A stretch of 33,200 nt of DNA from an uncultured Spartobacteria bacterium (lineage in GTDB: Bacteria; Verrucomicrobiota; Verrucomicrobiia; Chthoniobacterales; UBA6821). Below are positions 8,883-17,618 of the stretch, piece by piece; position 1 is the stretch's first letter, and each line of letters starts with the position of its first letter. Both the position numbers and the translations under genes were made by a program. The DNA lies in NCBI GenBank assembly GCA_903831635.1, contig CAIKYN010000227.1, forward strand, positions 1 through 33,200, in the 5' to 3' direction. The notes beneath the pieces were generated by a model. The model ran no database searches and had not been told where the DNA came from. It saw only the letters and a list, made by a program, of their open reading frames with translations.

Positions 8883-10495
8883 AGCGCTTGCTGATCACAC
8901 TGCTAGCGCTGGCTCTGTTCCCGATGACAGGGTGCGCCCCGCATCGCGAGAGGTCGGATCTCATCTTTATCAACGGAGCGGAACCGGAGACTCTCGACCC
9001 AGCCCTAATCACGGGCCAACCTGAGGGTCGCATCGTCAATGCACTCTTTGAGGGATTGCTCCGCTTTGATCGAGATGGCATCGCCGGGCCTGGAGTAGCC
9101 TCGTCCTGGGAGCTTTCACCCGATCATTGCGTCTACACCTTCCATCTCCGTCACGATGCCCGATGGAGTGATGGAATGCAGATCACTGCATCCGACTTCG
9201 TTGATTCGTGGCGGAGGACACTGGATCCCGCCACGGCTTCCGCTTACAGCTACCAGCTTTTCTCGGTGAAGGGTGCCGAGGAGTTTGCCAATAGTCCCTT
9301 GGGCAAGATGCCCGACTTTTCTTCGGTTGGAGTGAGGGCCCTCGATGAGCACACCCTAGAGGTCACGCTCCGGCAGCCAACCCCCTACTTTCTGGATCTC
9401 TGTGCATTTCCGACACTCTACCCAGTACGCACCGATTTGATCGCAAAGTATGGGGACGACTGGGTGAAGCCCGGGAAGCTTGTCGGGAACGGCTCCTTCA
9501 TTCTTGAGGATTGGAGGATCAATGATGCCATCCACCTTAAGCGGAACCCCCTGTACTGGGATGCAAAAAACGTCTCCTTGCGCACAGTTGAGGTCCTTCC
9601 GATCAGTCAGGCCAATGTCGCCTACAACTTCTATGCCGCCCGTCAGGCTGATCTGATCATGGACAAGGGATTGGCTCCCCCTTCGCTGCTGGATGCCCTC
9701 AAGATCCGTCCCGACTTCCACGCCGCGCCTTTCCTTGGAACCTTTTTCCTTCGCTTTAATTGTGCCAAGGGCCCCTTCACCGATGTTCGGGTGCGCAAGG
9801 CATTCGCCATGGCGGTCGGTCGCAAAAGGATCACGTCCAAGATTACAAGGGCTGGCGAGTCCGATGCGCTAAGTTTCGTTCCGCCCGGTATTCCGGGGTA
9901 TGAGGCTCCCAAGGGTCTTCCCGAGGATGTCCACACTGCACGCAGACTGCTGGCCGAAGCTGGTTATCCCGAGGGCAAGGGTTTTCCTCTGACCAGTTAT
10001 CTTTACAGCGAAGGTGAGCTGAACGAGGGAGTGGCTGTCGAGTTGCAGGCCATGTGGAAGGAGCAACTGGGTGTTACTGTCCAGCTTGCAAGGCAGGAGT
10101 GGAAGGTCTACCTGAACTCCCTCGGGTCGCTGGATTTTGGAATCGCCCGCTCCAGCTGGGTGGGGGATTACCCGGATCCGAACACCTTTCTCGATCTCTT
10201 TCTCTCTGAAAGTGGCAACAACCGTACGGGATGGAAGAATGTCGCCTACGATCAGATGATCCATGATGCGGCTCGGGCTGCTGCGGATACCGATCCAAAG
10301 AAACGTTTTGCGATTATGCGCCGTGCCGAGGAATTCCTTGTCCGGGATGAGGCGCCGATTTCTCCCTTGTTTTTCTATGTTGGAATCCAGCTTTACGACG
10401 GAAATCATTTGGGTGGGATCGAGCCCAATGTCTTGGACGAACACCCCATACGTGAGATCTTCCGCAAAGACCTACCTGATGCATTGAAGCCATGA
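8879..10495 (+). CDS. oppA: Oligopeptide ABC transporter substrate-binding lipoprotein (OppA/SBP_bac_5 family)
   Basis: 538 aa; lipobox-like LALFPMTGC; ETLDPALITGQPEGRIVNALFEGLLRFD, YTFHLRHDARWSDGMQITASDFVDSWRRTLDP. Confidence 0.9.
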   Translation: MKRLLITLLALALFPMTGCAPHRERSDLIFINGAEPETLDPALITGQPEGRIVNALFEGLLRFDRDGIAGPGVASSWELSPDHCVYTFHLRHDARWSDGMQITASDFVDSWRRTLDPATASAYSYQLFSVKGAEEFANSPLGKMPDFSSVGVRALDEHTLEVTLRQPTPYFLDLCAFPTLYPVRTDLIAKYGDDWVKPGKLVGNGSFILEDWRINDAIHLKRNPLYWDAKNVSLRTVEVLPISQANVAYNFYAARQADLIMDKGLAPPSLLDALKIRPDFHAAPFLGTFFLRFNCAKGPFTDVRVRKAFAMAVGRKRITSKITRAGESDALSFVPPGIPGYEAPKGLPEDVHTARRLLAEAGYPEGKGFPLTSYLYSEGELNEGVAVELQAMWKEQLGVTVQLARQEWKVYLNSLGSLDFGIARSSWVGDYPDPNTFLDLFLSESGNNRTGWKNVAYDQMIHDAARAAADTDPKKRFAIMRRAEEFLVRDEAPISPLFFYVGIQLYDGNHLGGIEPNVLDEHPIREIFRKDLPDALKP

Positions 10496-11331
10496 GAAAA
10501 CCACGGTTTAAGATCAAGAACTGCACCGCCCTTATCACTGGAGCTTCTGCGGGACTCGGTGCCGAGTTTGCCCGTCAGCTCGCACCTGTTGCCTCCTGCT
10601 TGATTCTGCTGGGGCGTCGTGCTGATCGCCTCACAGCACTTGCCGCCGAATTGCAAGCATCCCGTTCGGATCTTCGGATTGATACGATTGCAGCGGATCT
10701 CTCGCAATCCTCCGAGCGAGAGCAACTGGCTGCCGTGATCATCCGTGAGGAGATCCCGCTGAATCTTTTGGTGAATAATGCCGGCCTCGGAGACTTGGGA
10801 ACCTTTGATGATGCCGACTGGTCACGCCTGGCTCCTGTGCTGGACGTGAATATCGTGGCACTGACTCATCTGACGCATCTTCTGTTGCCGATGCTCCGCT
10901 CTCAAAGCCCCTCAGGCATCCTGAATGTCAGTTCCGTGGCAGGTTTTTATCCACTCCCCGAGATGGCCGTCTATGCCGCCACCAAGGCCTATGTGACCAG
11001 CTTCAGCGAGGCGCTCCGTATGGAGCTCGCGCCAGCAGGAATCTCGGTCACGGCCCTCTGTCCGGGACCTGTCCCGACCGAATTCTTCGAAGTGGCTACC
11101 CGTAACGGAGAAACCATCCGTGCCATGGATCGCTCCCACCCGGCGCTCGCGACCTCTCCTGAACAGGTTGTTCGCGAAGCGCTTCAGGGATTGGAAAAGG
11201 ATAAGCCCGGGGTCATCCCGAATTCACTGCTGGCGTTCCTAGTCAGAGGAAGTCGCCTCCTCCCGTTTCCCATGATCAGGGAGGCTATACGTCTGGGGGC
11301 GGGGCCTACCAGTCCCAAGAGTCTGAAATGA
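10492..11331 (+). CDS. Short-chain dehydrogenase/reductase (SDR)
   Basis: 279 aa; TALITGASAGLGAEFARQLA (TGxxxGxG), LLVNNAGLG, YAATK catalytic motif. Confidence 0.92.
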   Translation: MRKPRFKIKNCTALITGASAGLGAEFARQLAPVASCLILLGRRADRLTALAAELQASRSDLRIDTIAADLSQSSEREQLAAVIIREEIPLNLLVNNAGLGDLGTFDDADWSRLAPVLDVNIVALTHLTHLLLPMLRSQSPSGILNVSSVAGFYPLPEMAVYAATKAYVTSFSEALRMELAPAGISVTALCPGPVPTEFFEVATRNGETIRAMDRSHPALATSPEQVVREALQGLEKDKPGVIPNSLLAFLVRGSRLLPFPMIREAIRLGAGPTSPKSLK

Positions 11332-11394
11332 GCTTAGCAACTTCCTTGATCAACCGACATTGACGATTCGAGCTAGATCGGCGAAAGTCTCCTT

Positions 11395-12423
11395 GTGAAA
11401 AATTTCACAAGATGGTCCACCAAGGAAATTGACCCCCGATCCAACGCTGCTTTTGCGGAGGCAATCGAGCTGATTGGTCCCGATCTCTACTCTGTCGAGG
11501 AGAGGATTCATGAACAGTCCAATGCGGTCGACTCGGGCGTGGAGCATTATTTTGAATATGCCGTTGGAGGTAGCGGCAAACGGTTGAGGCCTGCGTTAGC
11601 TCTACTCTCCGGTGGAGCTACAGGACGAATTGTTTCAGACCATGTCGATCTTGCGGTCATCGTGGAGCTCATCCATATCGCAAGCCTTGTTCATGACGAC
11701 ATCATGGATGGCGCTGATCGCCGCCGTGATCGACCAACGCTTAACGCGAAGTGGGGCAATTCCCTCACGGTTCTTGTTGGGGATGTGCTTTTTGCCCACG
11801 CCTTGAGGCTCTCGACGAAATTTTCCAACTCTGAGGTTGCTCGTAGAATCGCTGATGCTGCGGCTGATGTTTGCACGGGCGAGATCTTACAGACCCAGCG
11901 TCGCTTCGATCTGAATCTTCCTCTGGCGGAGTATTACCGGATGGTGCAGATGAAGACCGGAGCGCTCTTCGCTGTCTCCTGCGAACTTGGAGCATTCTTG
12001 AGCGGAGCGTCACCTTCTGTGATCAATGCTCTCAAGAATTACGGCAATAAGATCGGTATTGCCTATCAGGTTCTTGATGACTGTATCGACCTAGTGGGTG
12101 ACGAGGAGATGATCGGAAAGACTCTTGGTACAGACATCGCCTGCGGGAAGTTTACCCTTCCCGTCCTGCTTCTGTTGCAAAATTCCTCCCCAAAGGAACG
12201 CGATGAACTTCATGCCATGCTTCTGGCTGAAGAAGGTGTCTCCCCCTCGAAATTGCTCGATCTTGTCACCTCAAAGGGAGCTCTCCCCGCCGCCGTTCAG
12301 GCTGCACGTGTTCTGGTGAACGAGGCCGCTGCCGAGCTCGATAAGGTTCAGAAGAACCGTCATGCCGTGGCGCTTTATTCCATGACCGAGTATTTGCACG
12401 GGGTTCTCGATTCTCTCTGCTAA
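11395..12423 (+). CDS. Polyprenyl synthetase (trans-isoprenyl diphosphate synthase)
   Basis: 342 aa, GTG start; GGSGKRLRPALALLSGG, LVHDDIMDGADRRRDRPT (first DDxxD), YQVLDDCIDLVGD (second Asp-rich motif). Confidence 0.93.
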   Translation: MKNFTRWSTKEIDPRSNAAFAEAIELIGPDLYSVEERIHEQSNAVDSGVEHYFEYAVGGSGKRLRPALALLSGGATGRIVSDHVDLAVIVELIHIASLVHDDIMDGADRRRDRPTLNAKWGNSLTVLVGDVLFAHALRLSTKFSNSEVARRIADAAADVCTGEILQTQRRFDLNLPLAEYYRMVQMKTGALFAVSCELGAFLSGASPSVINALKNYGNKIGIAYQVLDDCIDLVGDEEMIGKTLGTDIACGKFTLPVLLLLQNSSPKERDELHAMLLAEEGVSPSKLLDLVTSKGALPAAVQAARVLVNEAAAELDKVQKNRHAVALYSMTEYLHGVLDSLC

Positions 12424-12498
12424 AGAGCCGATAATTAAATCTTGGGGAGAGCTTTTTTGTGTCCCTTGCGGATTACTGCTCGTGGCGTATTTTTCCCC

Positions 12499-13194
12499 AT
12501 GATCTCTTCATGCTTTGGGGACCTTCCCCGGACCGAAAGGCCGCGTGAACGGCTTTTCAGTCATGGGGCCTCTGTCCTCACCGATGCAGAACTCTTAGCC
12601 CTGTTCCTACGCACGGGTAAAGTGGGGTTGGACGTCATGTCTCTGGCCAAATCCTTGTTGGTTGAGTGGGGTAGCTTGAGACGATTAGCTGGATGCTCCG
12701 TTGAGGAACTTTCCTCACTTCCCGGCATGGGGCCAGCCAAGGCTGCGGAACTCAAGGCTGCTTTTGAAATGGGGCGCCGGATGGCATTGCCTGAGGAAGA
12801 ACGCCCAAGAATTGATCGAGCCGGAGTGATCCACCGACTCCTTGCCCGTGAGATGGAAATTCTACCCTATGAGTCGCTTCGTGTTCTGATGCTGGATACC
12901 CGTCACGGTCTTCTGGAACATCGTGAAGTCTCTCGAGGAAGTCTGAATGAAAGCATCGCCCATCCGAGGGAGATCTTTCGTCCCGCCATCGCCAAGGGGG
13001 CGTATGCCATAGCCGTAGTCCATAACCATCCCTCAGGCGATCCCCTGCCTAGTGAGGCAGACCGGCGACTGACGCGTCGTCTCACGGAAGCCGGGACACT
13101 TCTTCAAATTCCTCTGGTCGATCACGTCATCATCGGAGCGACACGTGGGGATCAATCCCCATATTTCAGTTTCCGTGAAGCGGGACTGATGTAG
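12499..13194 (+). CDS. radC: RadC family JAB/MPN+ domain protein
   Basis: ORF 12442..13194 with likely start at 12499 (MISSCFGDLPRTERPRERLFSHGA); HhH-like LPGMGPAKAAELKAAFE; VVHNHPSGDPLPSEAD metal-binding motif. Confidence 0.9.
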   Translation: MISSCFGDLPRTERPRERLFSHGASVLTDAELLALFLRTGKVGLDVMSLAKSLLVEWGSLRRLAGCSVEELSSLPGMGPAKAAELKAAFEMGRRMALPEEERPRIDRAGVIHRLLAREMEILPYESLRVLMLDTRHGLLEHREVSRGSLNESIAHPREIFRPAIAKGAYAIAVVHNHPSGDPLPSEADRRLTRRLTEAGTLLQIPLVDHVIIGATRGDQSPYFSFREAGLM

Positions 13195-13249
13195 GCAATG
13201 GGTGTTGAAAGGCTGTACTGAATCCATAAATAAATCATAATTGACGCTA

Positions 13250-13322
13250 CTTGCCTCCCGGCAAGCGGTGGCGCCCTTCGGGCTGCCTTCGGCAGTCTTA
13301 CGCGCCACTTCCCAGTGGCTTG
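13250..13322. repeat. Multi-hairpin palindromic intergenic element (REP/MITE-like or structured RNA; class unknown)
   Basis: Perfect inverted repeats: CTTGCC/GGCAAG (13250-13255/13260-13265, loop TCCC); GTGGCGC/GCGCCAC (13268-13274/13302-13308); GCCC/GGGC (13273-13276/13280-13283, loop TTC); CTGCC/GGCAG (13283-13287/13291-13295, loop TTC); CCACT/AGTGG (13305-13309/13314-13318, loop TCCC); CAAGC/GCTTG (13262-13266/13318-13322). Confidence 0.7.
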
Positions 13323-13355
13323 TTTCAATCCTGCATCCCTCATAATCTGAACCTG

Positions 13356-14174
13356 ATGTCCAAGATTCATCCCTCTGCTTTCGTTGATCCCGCTGCAGTC
13401 CTTGCTTCCGATGTGGAGGTTGGTCCAGGAGCAATCATTGAGGCTGGAGCCGTGATCGGCGAGGGATGCAGGATTCAGGCTCACGCTGTGATTACAGGCC
13501 ATGTGCACATGGGTGCCAGAAATACCGTGGGATATGGAGCCATCGTCGGTGCCGATCCTCAGGATTACGATTTTAAGCCCGGCACGAAGAGCGAGGTTGT
13601 CATCGGTGATGACAATATCATCCGCGAATACGTCACCTTACACCGCGGCACCAAGGAGGGGACAGTCACCCGCGTCGGGGACAAAAACTTCCTCATGGTG
13701 GGGGTCCACCTCGGTCACAACAGCTCGGTCGGCAACAAGGTGATCATTGCCAATAACTGCCTCCTTGCAGGGTATGTCGAGGTTCAGGATGGGGCAGTGC
13801 TTGGCGGTGGTTCGGTTTTCCACCAGTTCCTGCGTGTTGGCAAACTCTGCATGGTTAGGGGAGGGGAGCGCTTCCCGAAGGATATCCCTCCTTTTGTCTC
13901 TGCTTATGGGACCAGCATGGTGGCCGGTATCAATGCTGTCGGCCTCAAGCGTGCCGGGATGAGTTCCGAGACGCGTCTTGAGATCAAGCGGGCCTTCCGC
14001 CTGATCTATCACAGTGGCAGGAATATCTCTCAGGCTCTTGAGGAATCGAGAAAGGAAACATGGGGTCCCGAGGCACAGTACTTTCTCGATTTCATCGCCT
14101 CTGCCAAGAAGCGTGGCGTCTGCGCAGCTAAACCTGTCCGGGGGAAAGGCGGAACGACCGAAGACGAGGAATAG
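13356..14174 (+). CDS. lpxA: Acyl-ACP--UDP-N-acetylglucosamine O-acyltransferase
   Basis: ORF 13251..14174 with true start at 13356 (MSKIHPSAFVDPAAVLASDVEVGPGAIIEAGAVIG). Hexapeptide repeats, GVHLGHNSSVGN with the two catalytic-region His, GGGSVFHQFLRVG. Confidence 0.92.
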   Translation: MSKIHPSAFVDPAAVLASDVEVGPGAIIEAGAVIGEGCRIQAHAVITGHVHMGARNTVGYGAIVGADPQDYDFKPGTKSEVVIGDDNIIREYVTLHRGTKEGTVTRVGDKNFLMVGVHLGHNSSVGNKVIIANNCLLAGYVEVQDGAVLGGGSVFHQFLRVGKLCMVRGGERFPKDIPPFVSAYGTSMVAGINAVGLKRAGMSSETRLEIKRAFRLIYHSGRNISQALEESRKETWGPEAQYFLDFIASAKKRGVCAAKPVRGKGGTTEDEE

Positions 14175-14188
14175 GAGTAACGATTCTT

Positions 14189-15496
14189 CTAATCTTCGGC
14201 TAGGGAGCGCAGAGCGGCTTCATATACCAGTCTGACGGCCACTTGATGGTGAACTGCAGCCTCCGCGCAGGAGGAGAACTCGGGTGAACGCTGAATGACC
14301 TCACCGCCAAGCGTACCCACCTTGACTCGGATATTTCCGTAGGGTGTCTCGGCCTCCTCGAAATGCCGCTCGAGTTTCAATCGCTCCATGTGGTGTCGAC
14401 GGATACCGAAGGCGCTTGTTTGGCGCAGCATCAGTTCGGATAGATTCTCAGCTTTCTCCGCCACGGTAAGAACCTCCAGGATCCAACCGGAACGACCCTT
14501 TTTCATGACTGTCGGCGTGAGCGTCGCATCGAGTGCTCCCGCGGTGATCAATGCATCGAGTGCACTGGAGGCATGCTCGGGTGTGAGGTCATCCAGATTG
14601 CAGCGTAGTTCGACGACCTCTTCCAAGGTTGCATGATCTGATTCTGTGGATTTGCCCAGAATCAGACGGAGAACATTGGGGCGATTCGGGGTGTTTCGCG
14701 AACCGAGTCCGTATCCGATAGCGTTCACCTTCATCTCGGGCATTGGCACAAAAATCGAGGCAAACTCTGCCAGGATCGCTGCACCTGTTGGAGTGATGTG
14801 CTCCCAAGGTTCATCTACCTGACGAAAAGGTATCCCCTTGAGAATCGCCAGGGTGGCTGGTGCTGGTAGGGGGAAAGTTCCATGGGCGCAGTGGATATGC
14901 CCGGTGCCCTCGATCAACGGACCACATGTGATCTTATCGATCTTTAAGTAATCAATTCCTGCACATGCACAGACGATATCGGCGATTGAGTCCTCCGCCC
15001 CGACCTCGTGAAATCCGACATTTTCTGGGGGGACTCCGTGCACAGCTCCCTCTGCGATGGCGATCCGCTGGAAAACGGCAAGGGCGCGTGTTTTTACCTT
15101 CTCTTCGAGGTTACTGCCACTGATCAAAGCTACGATCTCGGCGTGATTACGTCCATGGATGTGATGACCAGCAGAGCCATAGTTATGATCATGCTCATGG
15201 TGAGCTCCGTCTCCGTGATGGTGGTGGTCGTGTACCACATGATGATGCTTATGACTGTGCTCGTGATGGTGATGATCAGCGGGTGCTCCCTCGTGGCCGT
15301 CATGTCCACTTACCAAAAAGCGCCAACCTGCGATGCCATTTCTTTCGCTGCGCTCGAAGCGGCAGGGTGGCAGATCGATTGGTAATGCCTTCAATGCATT
15401 GTGAAAAATCTCCTCCGGAACTCCGAGATCTCTGAGTGCCGAAACGGACATGTCGCCACTAATCCCGGCAAATGCATCGATATGAAGGAGTTTCAT
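14189..15496 (-). CDS. larC: Nickel-pincer cofactor biosynthesis protein LarC (single ORF, His-rich insert)
   Basis: ORF 14189..15541 with likely start at 15496 (MKLLHIDAFAGISGDMSVSALRDLG); VGFHEVGAEDSIADIVCACAGIDYL, EHITPTGAAILAEFA, LRCNLDDLTPEHAS; dense His stretch. Confidence 0.9.
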   Translation of the reverse strand: MKLLHIDAFAGISGDMSVSALRDLGVPEEIFHNALKALPIDLPPCRFERSERNGIAGWRFLVSGHDGHEGAPADHHHHEHSHKHHHVVHDHHHHGDGAHHEHDHNYGSAGHHIHGRNHAEIVALISGSNLEEKVKTRALAVFQRIAIAEGAVHGVPPENVGFHEVGAEDSIADIVCACAGIDYLKIDKITCGPLIEGTGHIHCAHGTFPLPAPATLAILKGIPFRQVDEPWEHITPTGAAILAEFASIFVPMPEMKVNAIGYGLGSRNTPNRPNVLRLILGKSTESDHATLEEVVELRCNLDDLTPEHASSALDALITAGALDATLTPTVMKKGRSGWILEVLTVAEKAENLSELMLRQTSAFGIRRHHMERLKLERHFEEAETPYGNIRVKVGTLGGEVIQRSPEFSSCAEAAVHHQVAVRLVYEAALRSLAED

Positions 15497-15644
15497 GATG
15501 GTGAGATTCTGGTTGTGGAAGGGATTCTTCCAAGCACCCATTCACAGCTATAGTCTTGGGAAACGGCAATGCAAAAAAACTAAAGCATCATGTCGCCAAG
15601 ACAGGGCATGTTTGTTTTAATTTTTACTCCTCAATTTATCCTCA

Positions 15645-17618
15645 ATGTTCCAAGACTCCGCCGGATCCATCACTGCCCAGAATTCATCGCTCTACAACGT
15701 GGAGGGATGGTCCGAGGGATACGTCCGAATCAATGATGCCGGGCACGCCGTCATGCTTCCTCGCCGCAGGGAAGGGGAGGAAATCGACCTAATGGAACTG
15801 GTCGAGGAGGCGAAGGATCGAGGTCTCCGTTTTCCTCTGCTGGTCCGGTGTCATGACCTGCTTCGTGATCGTGTGCGTCGGCTCAATGAGTCGTTTGCGA
15901 GAGCTATTACGGAGTGCGGATACAAGAATAAGTATCGCGGGGTTTTTCCCATCAAGGTTAATCAACTCTGTGAAGTCGTTGAGGAGATCGTGGATGCGGG
16001 GCTCCCGTATCATTTCGGCATCGAGGCTGGCAGCAAACCTGAGTTGATCGCCGCTCTCGCCGTTCATTCAGATCCCGAGAGTCTCGTGGTCGGCAATGGT
16101 TACAAGGACGATGAGTTTATCCGAGCCGCACTCATCGGGATCAAACTTGGCAAGAAAGTCATTCTTGTCGTCGAGAAGTTGGAGGAGTTTCATCAGATCC
16201 TCGCCGTTGCAAAGCAGGTGGGAGTGAAGCCGATGATCGGTGCTCGCGTACGCCTTCTCTCGAAAGGAGCTGGCAAATGGGCCACCAGTGGTGGAGAAAA
16301 TGCTAAGTTTGGCCTCTCGACAGCAGATCTTGTCTCGATGAGCGACACGCTCCATGCCGAGGGGATGCCCGATGCTCTCGTTCTTCTTCATTACCATGTC
16401 GGCTCGCAGGTCCCTGACATTCAGACGATCAGTCGTGCCACGCGTGAGGCCGCCCGCTTCTACGCGAAGCTCAAAAAAATGGGCCATGCCCTCGGCTATC
16501 TCGACGTGGGTGGTGGACTCGGAGTCGACTACGATGGATCGCGCACCAGCTTCGACAGTTCCAGAAACTACTCACTCCACGAGTACACTCGAGACATCGT
16601 CTACAACATCATGGAGATCTGCGACTCAGAGCAGGTCGAGCATCCCGTCATCGTGAGTGAGAGCGGACGATTCATCGTGGCTCCTCATTCCGTACTCATC
16701 ATCGAAGCCTTCGGTTCCATCGAGAAGCAGAGTCATACGGGTACGATTTCTGCCTCTCCGGAGGATCCCAAGTTGGTCTCCGACATGCTTGAGATCATGG
16801 CTGGCCTCAATGAGAAGCGTCGCTTGGAAAATCTTCACGATGCCCAGCAGATCAGGGATCAGGCTCAGTCGATGTTCGATCTGGGCCTCCTTGACCTCCG
16901 CTCCAAGGCAAAGATCGACACCCTCTACTGGCAGATTGCCGCTGCGATCGTAAAGCTGCACGCCGGGATGAAGCAGGTTCCCGAAGAGGTGAGGGAACTC
17001 GAGGTGGCTCTTGCCGATCAGCTACTCTGCAACTTCTCCGTGTTCCAGTCCCTGCTTGATCATTGGGCATTGGGTCAGCTCTTTCCGGTTATGCCAATCC
17101 ACCGTCTCAATGAGGTTCCTGAGCGTAGTGGCACCCTGGTCGACATCACCTGTGATTCCGACGGCAAGATGGCCAAGTTCATCGATTTCCAAGATGTGAA
17201 GGAGACTCTTCCTGTCCACACCGTCCGTCCCGGCGAGCCTTATTACCTCGGGATTTTCCTTTCCGGAGCCTATCAGGACATCATGGGTGATCTGCATAAC
17301 CTTTTCGGTAGGGTGAATGAGATGCATGTCTTCCTCGATGAGGATGAGGATGCCGGGTACTACATCGAAGAGGTGCTCCCGGGCAATACCATCGACCAAG
17401 TGCTGACTCTGACTCAGTGGGATACCAAAGAGCTGGCGCGCAGGATTAAGTCCCAAGCTGATGCCGCCCTGAAGGGGGATCGTCTCAAACCTAACGAGGC
17501 GATGCGCCTTGCTGATGAATACGAGAAGATGTTCCAGTCCTACACCTACTTGGATTTCAACGCTCGTCGCCCCAACGGCTCGATGAGTTCCCCTTCCACA
17601 ACAACAGATAAGGCGTAA
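15645..17618 (+). CDS. speA: Biosynthetic arginine decarboxylase
   Basis: 657 aa; YRGVFPIKVNQLCEVVEEIVDAG (PLP Lys region), ALGYLDVGGGLGVDYDGSRT, VSESGRFIVAPHSVLI, C-terminal VLPGNTIDQVLTLTQWD. Confidence 0.94.
   Translation: MFQDSAGSITAQNSSLYNVEGWSEGYVRINDAGHAVMLPRRREGEEIDLMELVEEAKDRGLRFPLLVRCHDLLRDRVRRLNESFARAITECGYKNKYRGVFPIKVNQLCEVVEEIVDAGLPYHFGIEAGSKPELIAALAVHSDPESLVVGNGYKDDEFIRAALIGIKLGKKVILVVEKLEEFHQILAVAKQVGVKPMIGARVRLLSKGAGKWATSGGENAKFGLSTADLVSMSDTLHAEGMPDALVLLHYHVGSQVPDIQTISRATREAARFYAKLKKMGHALGYLDVGGGLGVDYDGSRTSFDSSRNYSLHEYTRDIVYNIMEICDSEQVEHPVIVSESGRFIVAPHSVLIIEAFGSIEKQSHTGTISASPEDPKLVSDMLEIMAGLNEKRRLENLHDAQQIRDQAQSMFDLGLLDLRSKAKIDTLYWQIAAAIVKLHAGMKQVPEEVRELEVALADQLLCNFSVFQSLLDHWALGQLFPVMPIHRLNEVPERSGTLVDITCDSDGKMAKFIDFQDVKETLPVHTVRPGEPYYLGIFLSGAYQDIMGDLHNLFGRVNEMHVFLDEDEDAGYYIEEVLPGNTIDQVLTLTQWDTKELARRIKSQADAALKGDRLKPNEAMRLADEYEKMFQSYTYLDFNARRPNGSMSSPSTTTDKA

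Noticed and set aside
13318-13332. GTTTCAATCC resembling the end of some CRISPR repeats
   Set aside because: Single occurrence with no spaced repeat copies; no cas genes in the window.
13251-13355. N-terminal extension MPPGKRWRPSGCLRQSYAPLPSG... of the LpxA ORF
   Set aside because: It translates the palindromic element; the conserved LpxA N-terminus begins at ATG 13356.
15542-15644. Possible glycine riboswitch ahead of the speA-gcvTHP unit
   Set aside because: I could not find the characteristic conserved core here, and there is no space for one between speA and gcvT.
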